Assembly (NCBI RefSeq): GCF_024807145.1
Contig: NZ_JANUCA010000001.1
Location: 744,001-808,000, forward strand
Length of the DNA stretch: 64,000 nt
Direction: 5' to 3'
Source: Microbacterium sp. AK031
GTDB lineage: Bacteria; Actinomycetota; Actinomycetes; Actinomycetales; Microbacteriaceae
The notes under the pieces were generated by a model. That model did no database searches. It was not told where the DNA came from and worked only from the letters and a program-made list of their open reading frames with translations. Below, piece after piece: positions 8,788 through 16,289 of the stretch (position 1 is its first letter; the number at the start of each line of letters is the position of its first letter). Both the position numbers and the translations under genes were made by a program.

Positions 8788-9623
8788 TTTAAGAGCTCCA
8801 GAAATGCCGGGAGGACGTCGCTTGTGCCGCCTGCGAGGGTGACGTGCGCCCAAGCGTCGGCGCGAGTCGGCTCGCGATTGACGATGATGAGCGGGATGCT
8901 GCGGCGACGGGCGCGCTCGATGAGGCGCACGCCCGAGTTCACGACGAGCGAGGAACCCGCGACGATGAGGGCATCGCTGGCGCGCAGCAGGGATTCGGCG
9001 GCGCGGAAGCGGTCAGCAGGCACGAACTCGCCGAAGAACACCACATCCGGCTTCAGCATCCCGCCGCACACCGTGCACGTCGGGACGACGAAGTCATCCG
9101 TGCTCTCGGGTGCGACGTCGCCGTCCGGATTGAGAACGATGTTCTCCGGGACGGTGATCCACGGGTTGAGCTCCTCGATCTGCGTCGCGATGTCACGCCG
9201 ATCGAAGACCTGTCCGCACTGCAGGCAGACCACCCGACGCATGGTGCCGTGCACCTCGATCACCCGACTGCTGCCGGCTCGCAGGTGCAGGCCATCGACG
9301 TTCTGCGTGATCACGCCCGAGGCGATGCCGTCTCGTTCCATCTCGGCGAGCGCGATATGCCCGGCGTTGGGCTCGGCGTGGGCGAAAGCGCGCCAGCCGA
9401 GGTGCCCCCCGACCCAATAACGACGGCGTGCGGCCTCGTCGGACAGATAGCGCTGCCCGGTCATCGGGTCGGCCCGCGTCCTCGCACCCTCGCCGCGGTA
9501 TGCGGGAATACCGGAGTCGGTCGATATCCCGGCTCCCGTGAGAACGGCGATCCTGCGACCCCTGAGGAGGTCGACGGCTTGCTCCACACCGGCAGACAGC
9601 ACGGCATCGGTCGTCACGCTCAC
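8784..9623 (-). CDS. NAD-dependent protein deacylase (sirtuin family)
   Basis: A class III deacylase of about 279 residues. It has the NAD-binding GAGISTDSGIPAYRG, the catalytic region ITQNVDGLH followed by EVHGTM, and a Zn site from CLQC and a later CTVCGG. The C-terminal Rossmann portion has LIVAGSSLVVNSG. It removes acyl groups from lysines in an NAD-dependent reaction. GGGGAGG lies 4 nt from GTG 9623 and 10 nt from GTG 9617, so either is the real start. An ATG at 9710 would add a basic extension and overlap the start of the divergent methyltransferase gene. It is coupled to the phosphatase gene by a 4-bp overlap. Confidence 0.9.
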   Translation of the reverse strand: MSVTTDAVLSAGVEQAVDLLRGRRIAVLTGAGISTDSGIPAYRGEGARTRADPMTGQRYLSDEAARRRYWVGGHLGWRAFAHAEPNAGHIALAEMERDGIASGVITQNVDGLHLRAGSSRVIEVHGTMRRVVCLQCGQVFDRRDIATQIEELNPWITVPENIVLNPDGDVAPESTDDFVVPTCTVCGGMLKPDVVFFGEFVPADRFRAAESLLRASDALIVAGSSLVVNSGVRLIERARRRSIPLIIVNREPTRADAWAHVTLAGGTSDVLPAFLELLK

Positions 9624-9708
9624 AGAACCTCCCCGAGCGAGTCTACGGCGTGTCCGAAGAGTGAGGGACGTCCAGTCGGAGCCGCGAGATGGTGGCAGAG
9701 TTGTCGTC

Positions 9709-10548
9709 ATGCCGCTCGAGTTGATCCACGACAGCGAGGATCCGCGATTGGCGGACTACCGCAACCTCACCGACACGGCGCTTCGGCGCATGAAGGAGCC
9801 CGAGCACGGCCTGTACATCGCCGAGTCGGTGAAGGTGATCGCGCGCGCGGTCCAGGCCGGTCACACACCGCGCTCCGTGTTGACGCAGCGCAAGTGGGTC
9901 GAGCAGGTCGAACAGGTGCTCGCAGGACGTGACACCGCCGTCTATCTGGTGACGGATGACATGGCCGAGCGGGTCACCGGCTACGCCGTGCACCGAGGCG
10001 CGCTGGCGTCGATGCACAGGCCTGTGCTGCCCACGGTGGCTGAGGTGCTGCGCGATGTGAAGCTCGTCCCACCTCACCCGGAGTCCCAGAGAACGGCTCG
10101 ATCTCGTGTCGCGGTGCTTGAGGGCTTGACGGATCACGCCAACGTCGGGAGTGCCTTCCGGAACGCTGCCGCGCTGGGCGTGGACGCGGTCCTGGTGACG
10201 CCCAGCTGCGCTGACCCCTTCTACCGGCGTGCGGTACGGGTTTCGATGGGCACGGTGTTCCAAGTGCCGTGGACAAGGATCGAGAACTGGCCAGCGGGCA
10301 TAGTCGACCTCCAGGCGGCTGGATACATCGTTGCCGGCATGACGCTGGGAGAGGGAGCGATCACGCTTGACCGGCTGGTCGAAGAGGACCACGAGAAGCT
10401 TGCTCTGATCTTCGGTACTGAGGGCGATGGCATCGCGTCCGAGACCGACCGCCGTCTTGACCGCAGAGTCACCATTCCGATGATGGGTGGCGTCGACTCT
10501 CTGAACGTTGCGGCTGCTTCGGCCGTGGTCTTCCACGCGACGAGGTGA
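9709..10548 (+). CDS. TrmH (SpoU) family RNA 2'-O-methyltransferase
   Basis: A 279-residue protein with an N-terminal substrate-binding segment (ESVKVIARAVQAG) and a C-terminal SPOUT domain. The three SpoU motifs are visible: GLTDHANVGSAFRNAAALG, LALIFGTEGDGI, and IPMMGGVDSLNVAAASAV. It methylates ribose 2'-OH in rRNA or tRNA using S-adenosylmethionine. The site cannot be named from sequence. The ATG at 9709 matches the usual start of the family (MPLELIHDSEDPRLADYRN). It is divergent from the sirtuin gene with about 85 bp between the starts. Confidence 0.9.
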   Translation: MPLELIHDSEDPRLADYRNLTDTALRRMKEPEHGLYIAESVKVIARAVQAGHTPRSVLTQRKWVEQVEQVLAGRDTAVYLVTDDMAERVTGYAVHRGALASMHRPVLPTVAEVLRDVKLVPPHPESQRTARSRVAVLEGLTDHANVGSAFRNAAALGVDAVLVTPSCADPFYRRAVRVSMGTVFQVPWTRIENWPAGIVDLQAAGYIVAGMTLGEGAITLDRLVEEDHEKLALIFGTEGDGIASETDRRLDRRVTIPMMGGVDSLNVAAASAVVFHATR

Positions 10549-10577
10549 ACACGAGCGTCGGCCTGCGGCCGCGGGTC

Positions 10578-10874
10578 TCAGACGTCTGCCAGATGCAGCC
10601 GGCCGCCCTGCTTTCCATAGATCGCGATGATCTCGGAGGGGATGTCGTCGAGTGCGTTGCCGATCCAGTGCGGGACTCGGGTATCGAACTCCGCAGCTTC
10701 GCCGGCCGACAGTTCCGTCGCCTGCTCTGAGAGCACCAACCGAATTCTTCCGGACAGGACATACAGCCGCTCGCGTCCAGCGTGCGAGTGAAACCTCGCC
10801 GGCGGCAATGTGGCGACCGCAAAACCGACAGCATCGCCTCCATTGCAGATCACTGTCATCAGATCCATCAGCAC
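10578..10874 (-). CDS. Cupin domain protein, probably the remnant of an XRE-cupin regulator
   Basis: A 98-residue cupin with FHSHAGRERLYVLSGRIRLVL followed by LSAGEAAEFDTRVPHWIGN and a C-terminal IIAIYGKQGGRLHLADV. This pattern matches the C-terminal sensor half of XRE-cupin transcriptional regulators, which are normally about 180 residues with an N-terminal helix-turn-helix. No such domain is encoded upstream; the frame opens abruptly at a GTG at 10874. It may be a stand-alone small cupin, or what is left after loss of the DNA-binding half. A DinB-like fragment lies beside it on the other strand, so local decay is plausible. Confidence 0.6.
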   Translation of the reverse strand: MLMDLMTVICNGGDAVGFAVATLPPARFHSHAGRERLYVLSGRIRLVLSEQATELSAGEAAEFDTRVPHWIGNALDDIPSEIIAIYGKQGGRLHLADV

Positions 10875-10925
10875 TCACGATCGAACCTCACGGGTCTTGA
10901 TCTCGCCGACGTCGTGTCGGGCCGC

Positions 10926-11033
10926 AGCCCGCGCACCATTCTGACCCTGTTCACGCACGTACTCGACGAACTCGCCTGGAACACAGGACACCTCGACATT
11001 CTTCGATCGCTCGCGGAGACCACTGACCGCTGA
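10926..11033 (+). pseudogene. C-terminal fragment of a DinB/DUF664-type protein
   Basis: The open frame encodes about 35 residues containing HVLDELAWNTGHLDILR and ending ETTDR. This resembles the terminal helix of DinB-superfamily (DUF664) proteins, in which a conserved His-x2-H/D-IL-R segment closes the four-helix bundle. The remainder of the about 170-residue domain is absent upstream, where the opposite strand carries a cupin fragment. It is therefore called a gene remnant. Identification rests on a short segment only. Confidence 0.4.
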
Positions 11034-11124
11034 CATCACGACCGCTGCTGACATCAGGGCCGCTGTGGTTCGGGTCGCCGGTGGCTCCACCGCTGCAGCG
11101 TCAAGGTGATCGCCGCGACGCCGA

Positions 11125-11952
11125 CTACTTGCTGTCGGAGAAGAAGATCGGTCCTGGCTCCGGCCGCTTCGCTGTGATGAGGTCGCCGGAGGATTGGTGT
11201 CGCAGGCGCCTGAGCACCCATGGCACCAGGTGCTCCCGAGCCCACCCGAGGTCCTCACCACGGGCCTCGCGCCACGTGCGTACCGGCCGCGGCTCGGGCT
11301 GCAGCGCCTGCAGATCGTTCGGCACGTTCAGGGCGCGCAGCACCATTCTGGCCACCTCGTGGTGCCCCAGCGCGTTGAAATGCAGCCGGTCATCGTCGAA
11401 GAAACGCGAATCCTGCACGGTCTTCAACGCCCATTGATCGGCGACGATGCAGTCATGCGTCTCCGCGATCGCGCGGATGTTCTCGTTGTAGATCGCCACC
11501 TTGCCGCGGAATCGCCGGAAGACGGGCGTGAACCCGGTGTCGATTCCGGTGAAGAGGACGATCGCAGCGCCGGTCGATGCCAGTCGGGCGACCGCGTCCT
11601 CGAGCTGTTCGGCGATCGCGTCCGGATCTGTGCCAGGACGGATGACGTCGTTGCCGCCGGCGCAGATCGAAACGAGGTCGGGGCGCAGTGCGACGGCGGG
11701 TTCGATCTGATCGGCGACGATCTGGGCGATGAGTTTTCCCCGCACGGCGAGGTTCGCATATGCGAAACCGTCGACCTGACGCCCGAGCACCTCGGCGACG
11801 CGATCAGCCCAACCGCGATGCCCGTCCGGGACGGCGGGATCAGGATCGCCGATGCCCTCCGTGAACGAATCGCCGACGGCGACGAATCGCCGCCACGGGT
11901 GCGGGGTCTCGTTCGCGACATAAGGCGTTCTGGGCGATTCCTCGTCGACCAT
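11125..11952 (-). CDS. SGNH/GDSL family hydrolase (first of two paralogues)
   Basis: A 275-residue SGNH hydrolase without signal peptide. Block I is FVAVGDSFTEGIGD with the catalytic Ser, block II has the Gly in YANLAVRGK, block III is SICAGGNDVIRPG with the oxyanion Asn, and block V is DDRLHFNALGHHEVA with the catalytic Asp and His. Substrate is unknown; the family includes esterases, lipases and acyl-CoA thioesterases. GAAGGAG is spaced 5 nt from the ATG. A paralogue with the same layout lies at 42179-42934. The 250 bp downstream, toward the cupin gene, hold only the DinB-like fragment. Confidence 0.88.
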   Translation of the reverse strand: MVDEESPRTPYVANETPHPWRRFVAVGDSFTEGIGDPDPAVPDGHRGWADRVAEVLGRQVDGFAYANLAVRGKLIAQIVADQIEPAVALRPDLVSICAGGNDVIRPGTDPDAIAEQLEDAVARLASTGAAIVLFTGIDTGFTPVFRRFRGKVAIYNENIRAIAETHDCIVADQWALKTVQDSRFFDDDRLHFNALGHHEVARMVLRALNVPNDLQALQPEPRPVRTWREARGEDLGWAREHLVPWVLRRLRHQSSGDLITAKRPEPGPIFFSDSK

Positions 11953-12086
11953 TGATACTCCTTCGCAGCGTGCGCGTCGGGAACGGCGACCGCGCAGTCT
12001 TCGAGCCTACTCGCCCGTCGGAACAAAGGGGCGGGCCGCGCGGACGGTGCCGCATGCGAGCGTGCCGCAGTGTCTGCGGCACCGAT

Positions 12087-12092
12087 TACCCT
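12087..12092 (+). promoter_or_regulatory. Candidate -10 of a leaderless promoter (TACCCT)
   Basis: TACCCT lies 7 nt before the ATG at 12100, which would place the transcription start at or next to the A of the start codon. No Shine-Dalgarno sequence precedes this ATG. The same arrangement occurs at 16278, 19371, 21083, 34037 and 39082. Confidence 0.4.
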
Positions 12093-12099
12093 TGAATCG

Positions 12100-13842
12100 A
12101 TGCTCTCTCCGTCCTTCCCCCAGCGCGCCCCGTGGGGGACGGCGGACAAGCTTCGCGCGTGGCAGCGTGAGGCGCTGGACATCTACTTCCAGCGCGATCA
12201 GCGCGACTTCCTCGTCGCCGCGACACCCGGTGCTGGAAAGACGACGTTCGCGTTGACGCTCGCCGTCGAACTGCTGCGCATGGGCGAAGTGAACCGGATC
12301 ATCGTGGTCGCTCCGACCGAACACCTCAAGACGCAATGGGCCGACGCCGCCGCACGCGTGCACATCCGTCTCGACCCGCGTTTCCGCAACAGCCACTGGG
12401 CGCCGTCACGTCAGTATCACGGCGTCGTCGTCACCTACGCGCAGGTCGCCGCGAAGTCGTCAGTGCACCGCCACCTGACCGAAGACGCCAAGACTCTGGT
12501 CATCCTCGATGAGGTGCACCACGGTGGCGATGCCCTCAGCTGGGGCGACGCGATCCGCGATGCCTACGGCCCGGCGAAGCGCCGCCTGTCGCTGTCAGGC
12601 ACGCCATTCCGCAGCGATACCGCACCGATCCCGTTCGTCACCTACGCGCCCGACGAATCCGGTGGACGAGTGTCTTCGACGGACTACGCCTACGGCTACG
12701 GTCGTGCTCTGGCAGACGGCGTCGTGCGGCCAGTGCTCTTCCACATGTACTCCGGGAAGATGCGCTGGCGCACGAGCGCCGGCGACGAGCTCGAGGCCCA
12801 TCTCGGGCAGGACAACACCAAGGACGTGAACTCGCAGGCGTGGCGCACTGCTCTCGACCCCGAGGGCGAATGGATGCCGGCGGTTCTGTCGGCCGCCGAT
12901 CGACGCCTCACCGAGATCCGCCATCACGTACCGGATGCCGGTGGCTTGGTGATCGCGACCGATCAGACGGTGGCACGCGCCTATGCCAAGATCCTGCACA
13001 GCCTGACAGGCGAGCGACCGACGGTCGTGCTCTCCGATGAGGCCGCAGCCTCGGAGCGCATCGAGAGGTTCAGTGCCGACACGAGTCGCTGGATGGTCGC
13101 GGTGCGCATGGTGTCGGAAGGCGTCGACGTGCCGCGACTCGCCGTCGGTGTCTATGCGACGTCGTCGTCGACGCCGCTGTTCTTCGCCCAGGCCATCGGC
13201 CGCTTCGTGCGTGCCAGACGCCGTGGTGAGGCTGCGAGTGTCTTCCTGCCGAACGTGCCGGTGCTCATGGGCCTGGCGAACGAGCTGGAGAAGCAGCGCG
13301 ACCACGCGCTGGATCGTCAGACCAAGGATGAGGACGGGCTCGACGACTCGCTGCTGGAGAGCGCGAACCGTGAAGAGGAGACCTCCGACGCCCTCACTCA
13401 GGAGTTCAGCTATCAGGCGATCTCCTCGCTCGCGCACTTCGACCGCGTCGTCTTCGAGGGGCAGGAATTCGGTCAGCTCGCCGAACCCGGAACCCCCGAG
13501 GAGGAGGAATTCATCGGCATCCCGGGACTCCTCGAGCCCGAGCACGTGCACGAGCTGCTCATGCAGCGCCAGACTCGCCAGTCGAAGCTGCGTGAAGCGC
13601 GAGAGTCCGAAGCGGGCCCGGAGACGGTCACGACGCTGCCGGCTCCGCTGCACCGCACGATGCGCGAGCAGCGGCAGCTCCTGAACAGCCTGGTCGGGCT
13701 GTACGCCCGGCAGGCGGGAGAGCCGCACGGTGCTGTGCACGCCGAGCTGCGCCGCATATGCGGAGGGCCGGCCGTCGCGCAGGCGACCGTGACACAGCTG
13801 CAGGCGCGCATCGAGGTGCTGCGCAAGCGCGTGCGCAAGTAG
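12100..13842 (+). CDS. DEAD/DEAH box helicase, superfamily 2
   Basis: A superfamily 2 helicase of about 580 residues. Motif I is ATPGAGKTTFAL, motif II is ILDEVHHGGDAL, motif III is LSLSGTPFRSD, and motif VI is QAIGRFVRARRRGE. The C-terminal third beyond the helicase core is helical and charged, without a recognised nuclease or methylase domain. Proteins of this layout are widespread as single genes in Actinobacteria and are usually annotated only as DEAD/DEAH helicases; the role in DNA or RNA metabolism is not known. An in-frame GTG at 12070 could add ten residues, but the ATG at 12100 sits at the expected distance from a -10 hexamer. Confidence 0.88.
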   Translation: MLSPSFPQRAPWGTADKLRAWQREALDIYFQRDQRDFLVAATPGAGKTTFALTLAVELLRMGEVNRIIVVAPTEHLKTQWADAAARVHIRLDPRFRNSHWAPSRQYHGVVVTYAQVAAKSSVHRHLTEDAKTLVILDEVHHGGDALSWGDAIRDAYGPAKRRLSLSGTPFRSDTAPIPFVTYAPDESGGRVSSTDYAYGYGRALADGVVRPVLFHMYSGKMRWRTSAGDELEAHLGQDNTKDVNSQAWRTALDPEGEWMPAVLSAADRRLTEIRHHVPDAGGLVIATDQTVARAYAKILHSLTGERPTVVLSDEAAASERIERFSADTSRWMVAVRMVSEGVDVPRLAVGVYATSSSTPLFFAQAIGRFVRARRRGEAASVFLPNVPVLMGLANELEKQRDHALDRQTKDEDGLDDSLLESANREEETSDALTQEFSYQAISSLAHFDRVVFEGQEFGQLAEPGTPEEEEFIGIPGLLEPEHVHELLMQRQTRQSKLREARESEAGPETVTTLPAPLHRTMREQRQLLNSLVGLYARQAGEPHGAVHAELRRICGGPAVAQATVTQLQARIEVLRKRVRK

Positions 13843-13850
13843 CCCGCTGC

Positions 13851-13870
13851 TCCCTGAGCCCGTCGAAGGG
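13851..13870. repeat. Short dispersed element TGAGCCCGTCGAAG
   Basis: TCCCTGAGCCCGTCGAAGGG lies directly after the helicase stop. TGAGCCCGTCGAAG (13855-13868) differs by one base from TGAGCCTGTCGAAG at 1533-1546, also just 3' of a gene. Similar TCGA-centred short elements near gene ends are common in Microbacteriaceae genomes as I recall them. With two copies seen here, the repeat assignment is tentative. Confidence 0.4.
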
Positions 13871-13968
13871 TTAGGAACCCCGAAATGCTGGCAATCCCTG
13901 GATTCCGGGGATGCCGGCCGCACCTGCTGGATACCGTTGAAGCTGCCCGATCACTCACTGGAGGATTC

Positions 13969-15069
13969 ATGACAGCGCGTGCTGCCGCCGAGCCGACCGC
14001 CGCCGATCGCCGGCGTTGGGCACGATATCTCGTCGAGGAACGCGCCGAGGGGACGGTCTATCAGAAGCTCGCCGGGCGCAAGGCGGGAGAGGAACGCGAG
14101 ATCCTGCAGAGCCTCGCCGATGCCGAGCGCCGCCATGAGCAGCACTGGCTGGATCTGCTCGGGGGAGAGCCGAACAAGCTCCCGAAAGCCGGTATCCGCT
14201 CGCGCCTGCTCGCCTGGATGGCAGGGCGATTCGGCTCCATCTTCGTGCTCGTTCTGGCTCAGAGCGCGGAAGCGCGTTCTCCTTACGACACCGAGCAGTA
14301 TGCGACGCCCGCGATGCGCGCGGACGAGAAGATCCACCACGAGGTCGTGCGCGGCCTCGCCGCGCGTGGTCGGAGGCGCCTGTCCGGCTCCTTCCGCGCC
14401 GCCGTGTTCGGAGCCAACGACGGACTGGTCAGCAACCTCGCTCTCGTGCTCGGTATCGGCGCGACGGGGGTGGCATCGAGTTTCGTGCTGTTCAGCGGCA
14501 TCGCAGGACTTCTCGCCGGAGCGTTGTCGATGGGCGCGGGGGAGTTCGTCTCCGTGCGGTCACAGCGTGAACTGCTCGCCTCGACGGAGGCGAATGACGA
14601 CGCCGCGCACTCCGCGGGGGACCTCGACATCGACGTGAACGAATTGGCACTGGTGTATCGGACACGCGGCATGGACGAGAGCGAGGCTCTGGAGAGGTCG
14701 CGCCGCATCATCTCGGCCGCGCAGGAAGGCGTGCGTCGCGCCGCCACGGCGCCCGTCCGCACTCACGCGGCCGGCAGCGATCATGACATCGTCGGGCGTG
14801 ATTGGACGGCCGCGATCTCCAGCTTTCTCCTCTTCGCGTCAGGCGCGATCATTCCGGTGCTGCCGTGGATCTTCGGCCTGCAGGGCATCACGGCGATCCT
14901 CACGGCTCTCGTGCTGGTCGGCATCTCGCTGCTTGCCACCGGGGCGATGGTCGGGATTCTCTCGGGCGGACCGCCGCTGCGCCGCGCACTGCGTCAACTC
15001 GCGATCGGGTTCGGCGCCGCCGCGATCACCTATCTGCTCGGTCTGGTCTTCGGGGTCGGCGCGGTCTGA
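13969..15069 (+). CDS. Ferritin-like/VIT1 fusion protein, metal transporter of the erythrin-vacuolar iron transport type
   Basis: A 366-residue protein with two parts. Residues about 1-130 form a soluble helical domain with Glu/His patterns of the rubrerythrin-ferritin type (ERAEGTVYQKLAGRKAGEEREIL; DAERRHEQHW). The rest is a VIT1/CCC1 membrane domain with FGANDGLVSNLALVLGI, GALSMGAGEFVSVRSQREL and several hydrophobic helices at the C-terminus. The relation to MbfA-type iron exporters, in which a ferritin-like domain is fused to a VIT channel, suggests Fe or Mn transport across the cell membrane. The ATG at 13969 follows GGAGG with short spacing. An upstream in-frame ATG at 13885 lacks conservation. 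Confidence 0.87.
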   Translation: MTARAAAEPTAADRRRWARYLVEERAEGTVYQKLAGRKAGEEREILQSLADAERRHEQHWLDLLGGEPNKLPKAGIRSRLLAWMAGRFGSIFVLVLAQSAEARSPYDTEQYATPAMRADEKIHHEVVRGLAARGRRRLSGSFRAAVFGANDGLVSNLALVLGIGATGVASSFVLFSGIAGLLAGALSMGAGEFVSVRSQRELLASTEANDDAAHSAGDLDIDVNELALVYRTRGMDESEALERSRRIISAAQEGVRRAATAPVRTHAAGSDHDIVGRDWTAAISSFLLFASGAIIPVLPWIFGLQGITAILTALVLVGISLLATGAMVGILSGGPPLRRALRQLAIGFGAAAITYLLGLVFGVGAV

Positions 15070-15108
15070 TCCGCGTGACGCCACCCATACACTGGGCGGG
15101 GGCGCGAT

Positions 15109-16026
15109 GTGGCTGATCGACTCGGTTCCGGCGACGGCGGCCGCGCGAGCGAAGTGCTCCCGGTCCCCGCCTTCGCGCTGTTCTGGAGCGCGACGACCAT
15201 CCGAGCATTCGGTGGATCGATCGCGGGCGCGGCATTCCAGATCCTTATCGTCACGGTTATCGCCGCTTCTCCCTTCGAGATCGGCGTGCTCAGCGCTCTG
15301 AGCATGGTCCCCTACCTCTTCCTGGGCCTGATCGTCGGGGCGCTCATGGATCCGTGGCGGCGCCAGCGGACTCTCATCATCACGAGCATCGGTCGCGCGC
15401 TGGTCCTCGGCACGGTCCCGGTGCTCCTCCTGCTCGACGCGCTCGACTTCTGGTCCCTCGCGGCTCCCTCGTGATGGCCAATGCGAGGTTGGGTCAGAGC
15501 GAGACGGTGGCGGTCACAGCGGGACCCGCGCTGGGCGGAACTCTCCTCAATCTTCTCGGTGCGCCTTTCCTGTTCGCGTTCGGTGCCGTGATCAACGCAG
15601 TGTCCGCCGTGCTCCAGTCCCGGATCAAGGTCGACGAGGCCACGCCGTCGCCTCGTGTCGCGGGCGCCATATCGGCGACGACATCGTCGAGGGGATGCGC
15701 TACACCTATCGGCATCGAACCCTCTGTCCACTCGCGGTCTCCATCCACGTGTGGTTCGTCGGGAAGAGCATCGTCGCGACGGTGTTCGCCGTCGGGCGAT
15801 TCTGCTGGGCCGCCTGCTCGTCATCGTTCCGTGGGCGGCGCTTGCAGTGGCTCCGATATCCGCCGCAAGCGGACTCGCCCTGCTCGCCGGCTCGCTTGCG
15901 ACCTTCTTGGGCTATCCGCTGACTCTCGGCGTCGCGGCAGTCATATTCGCCGCAGCCGCAGCGGTGGTCGGATTCTCTCCGTTGCGAACCGCGCGTCATG
16001 AGGACGCTGCACGTCTCGATTCCTGA
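15109..16026 (+). pseudogene. Degenerate MFS transporter gene (several frameshifts and deletions)
   Basis: Pieces of one major facilitator protein are spread over all three frames. Frame A (15109-15474) encodes VPAFALFWSATTIRAFGGSI and ends after LLLLDALDFWSLAAPS. Another frame continues with ARLGQSETVAVTAGPALGGTLLNLLGAPF. A third gives DDIVEGMRYTYRHRTLCPLAV around 15690-15790. The first frame returns with LLVIVPWAALAVAPISAASGL to 16026. The sum is about 300 residues against the usual 400 or more, so segments are also missing. At least three frame changes are needed to restore one product, which argues against a single sequencing error. It is inactive as a transporter. Confidence 0.85.
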
Positions 16027-16049
16027 TCGCGAATAGGGGCGAAGCAAAA

Positions 16050-16090
16050 AGCTCCGGAAGATCCTGGGCGAACCAGGATCTTCCGGAGCT
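16050..16090 (-). terminator. Intrinsic terminator of tRNA-Leu(GAG): perfect 18-bp stem
   Basis: AGCTCCGGAAGATCCTGG (16050-16067) and its exact reverse complement (16073-16090) enclose a 5-nt loop. Read on the minus strand the stem is followed by TTTTTGC, a proper U-run. It starts 7 nt after the 3' end of the tRNA and therefore terminates its transcript. On the plus strand it follows the broken MFS gene but lacks a U-run. Confidence 0.9.
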
Positions 16091-16096
16091 GTTCTG

Positions 16097-16179
16097 TGCG
16101 CGGAGGGGGACTTGAACCCCCACGCCCTTACGGGCACTACGACCTCAACGTAGCGCGTCTACCATTCCGCCACCCGCGC
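16097..16179 (-). tRNA. tRNA-Leu (anticodon GAG)
   Basis: The 83-nt minus-strand sequence folds as a class II tRNA. Acceptor arm GCGCGGG pairs with TCCGCGC plus discriminator A. The anticodon stem CTACG/CGTAG encloses the loop TTGAGGT, giving anticodon GAG. A variable arm (GCCCGTAAGGGC) and T-arm GGGGGTTCAAGTCCCCC follow. CCA is not encoded. A TATTCT hexamer at 16213-16218 on the minus strand could be its -10 region. Reads codons CTC and CTT. Confidence 0.95.
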
Positions 16180-16277
16180 AGGTGATGAAAGGTTGTCTCC
16201 AACCGAAGATCGAGAATAGCACGCCGGCGGAGGGCGTTCGAACCGAGGAGCGTCCCGGGCGTGCCGTGCCGGTTCGA

Positions 16278-16283
16278 TAGCCT
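16278..16283 (+). promoter_or_regulatory. Candidate -10 of a leaderless promoter (TAGCCT)
   Basis: TAGCCT stands 6 nt before the ATG at 16290 of the M20 peptidase gene. No ribosome binding site is visible before that ATG. The geometry fits transcription beginning at the start codon. Confidence 0.45.
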
Positions 16284-16289
16284 GAGGGC

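Noticed and set aside
12100..13842. DEAD/DEAH helicase as part of a phage defence system
   Set aside because: No nuclease, methyltransferase or other defence gene is adjacent; the gene stands alone among housekeeping genes.
15109..16026. Programmed frameshifting in the MFS gene
   Set aside because: At least three frame changes are needed and parts of the protein are missing; no slippery site with downstream structure is evident at the junctions.
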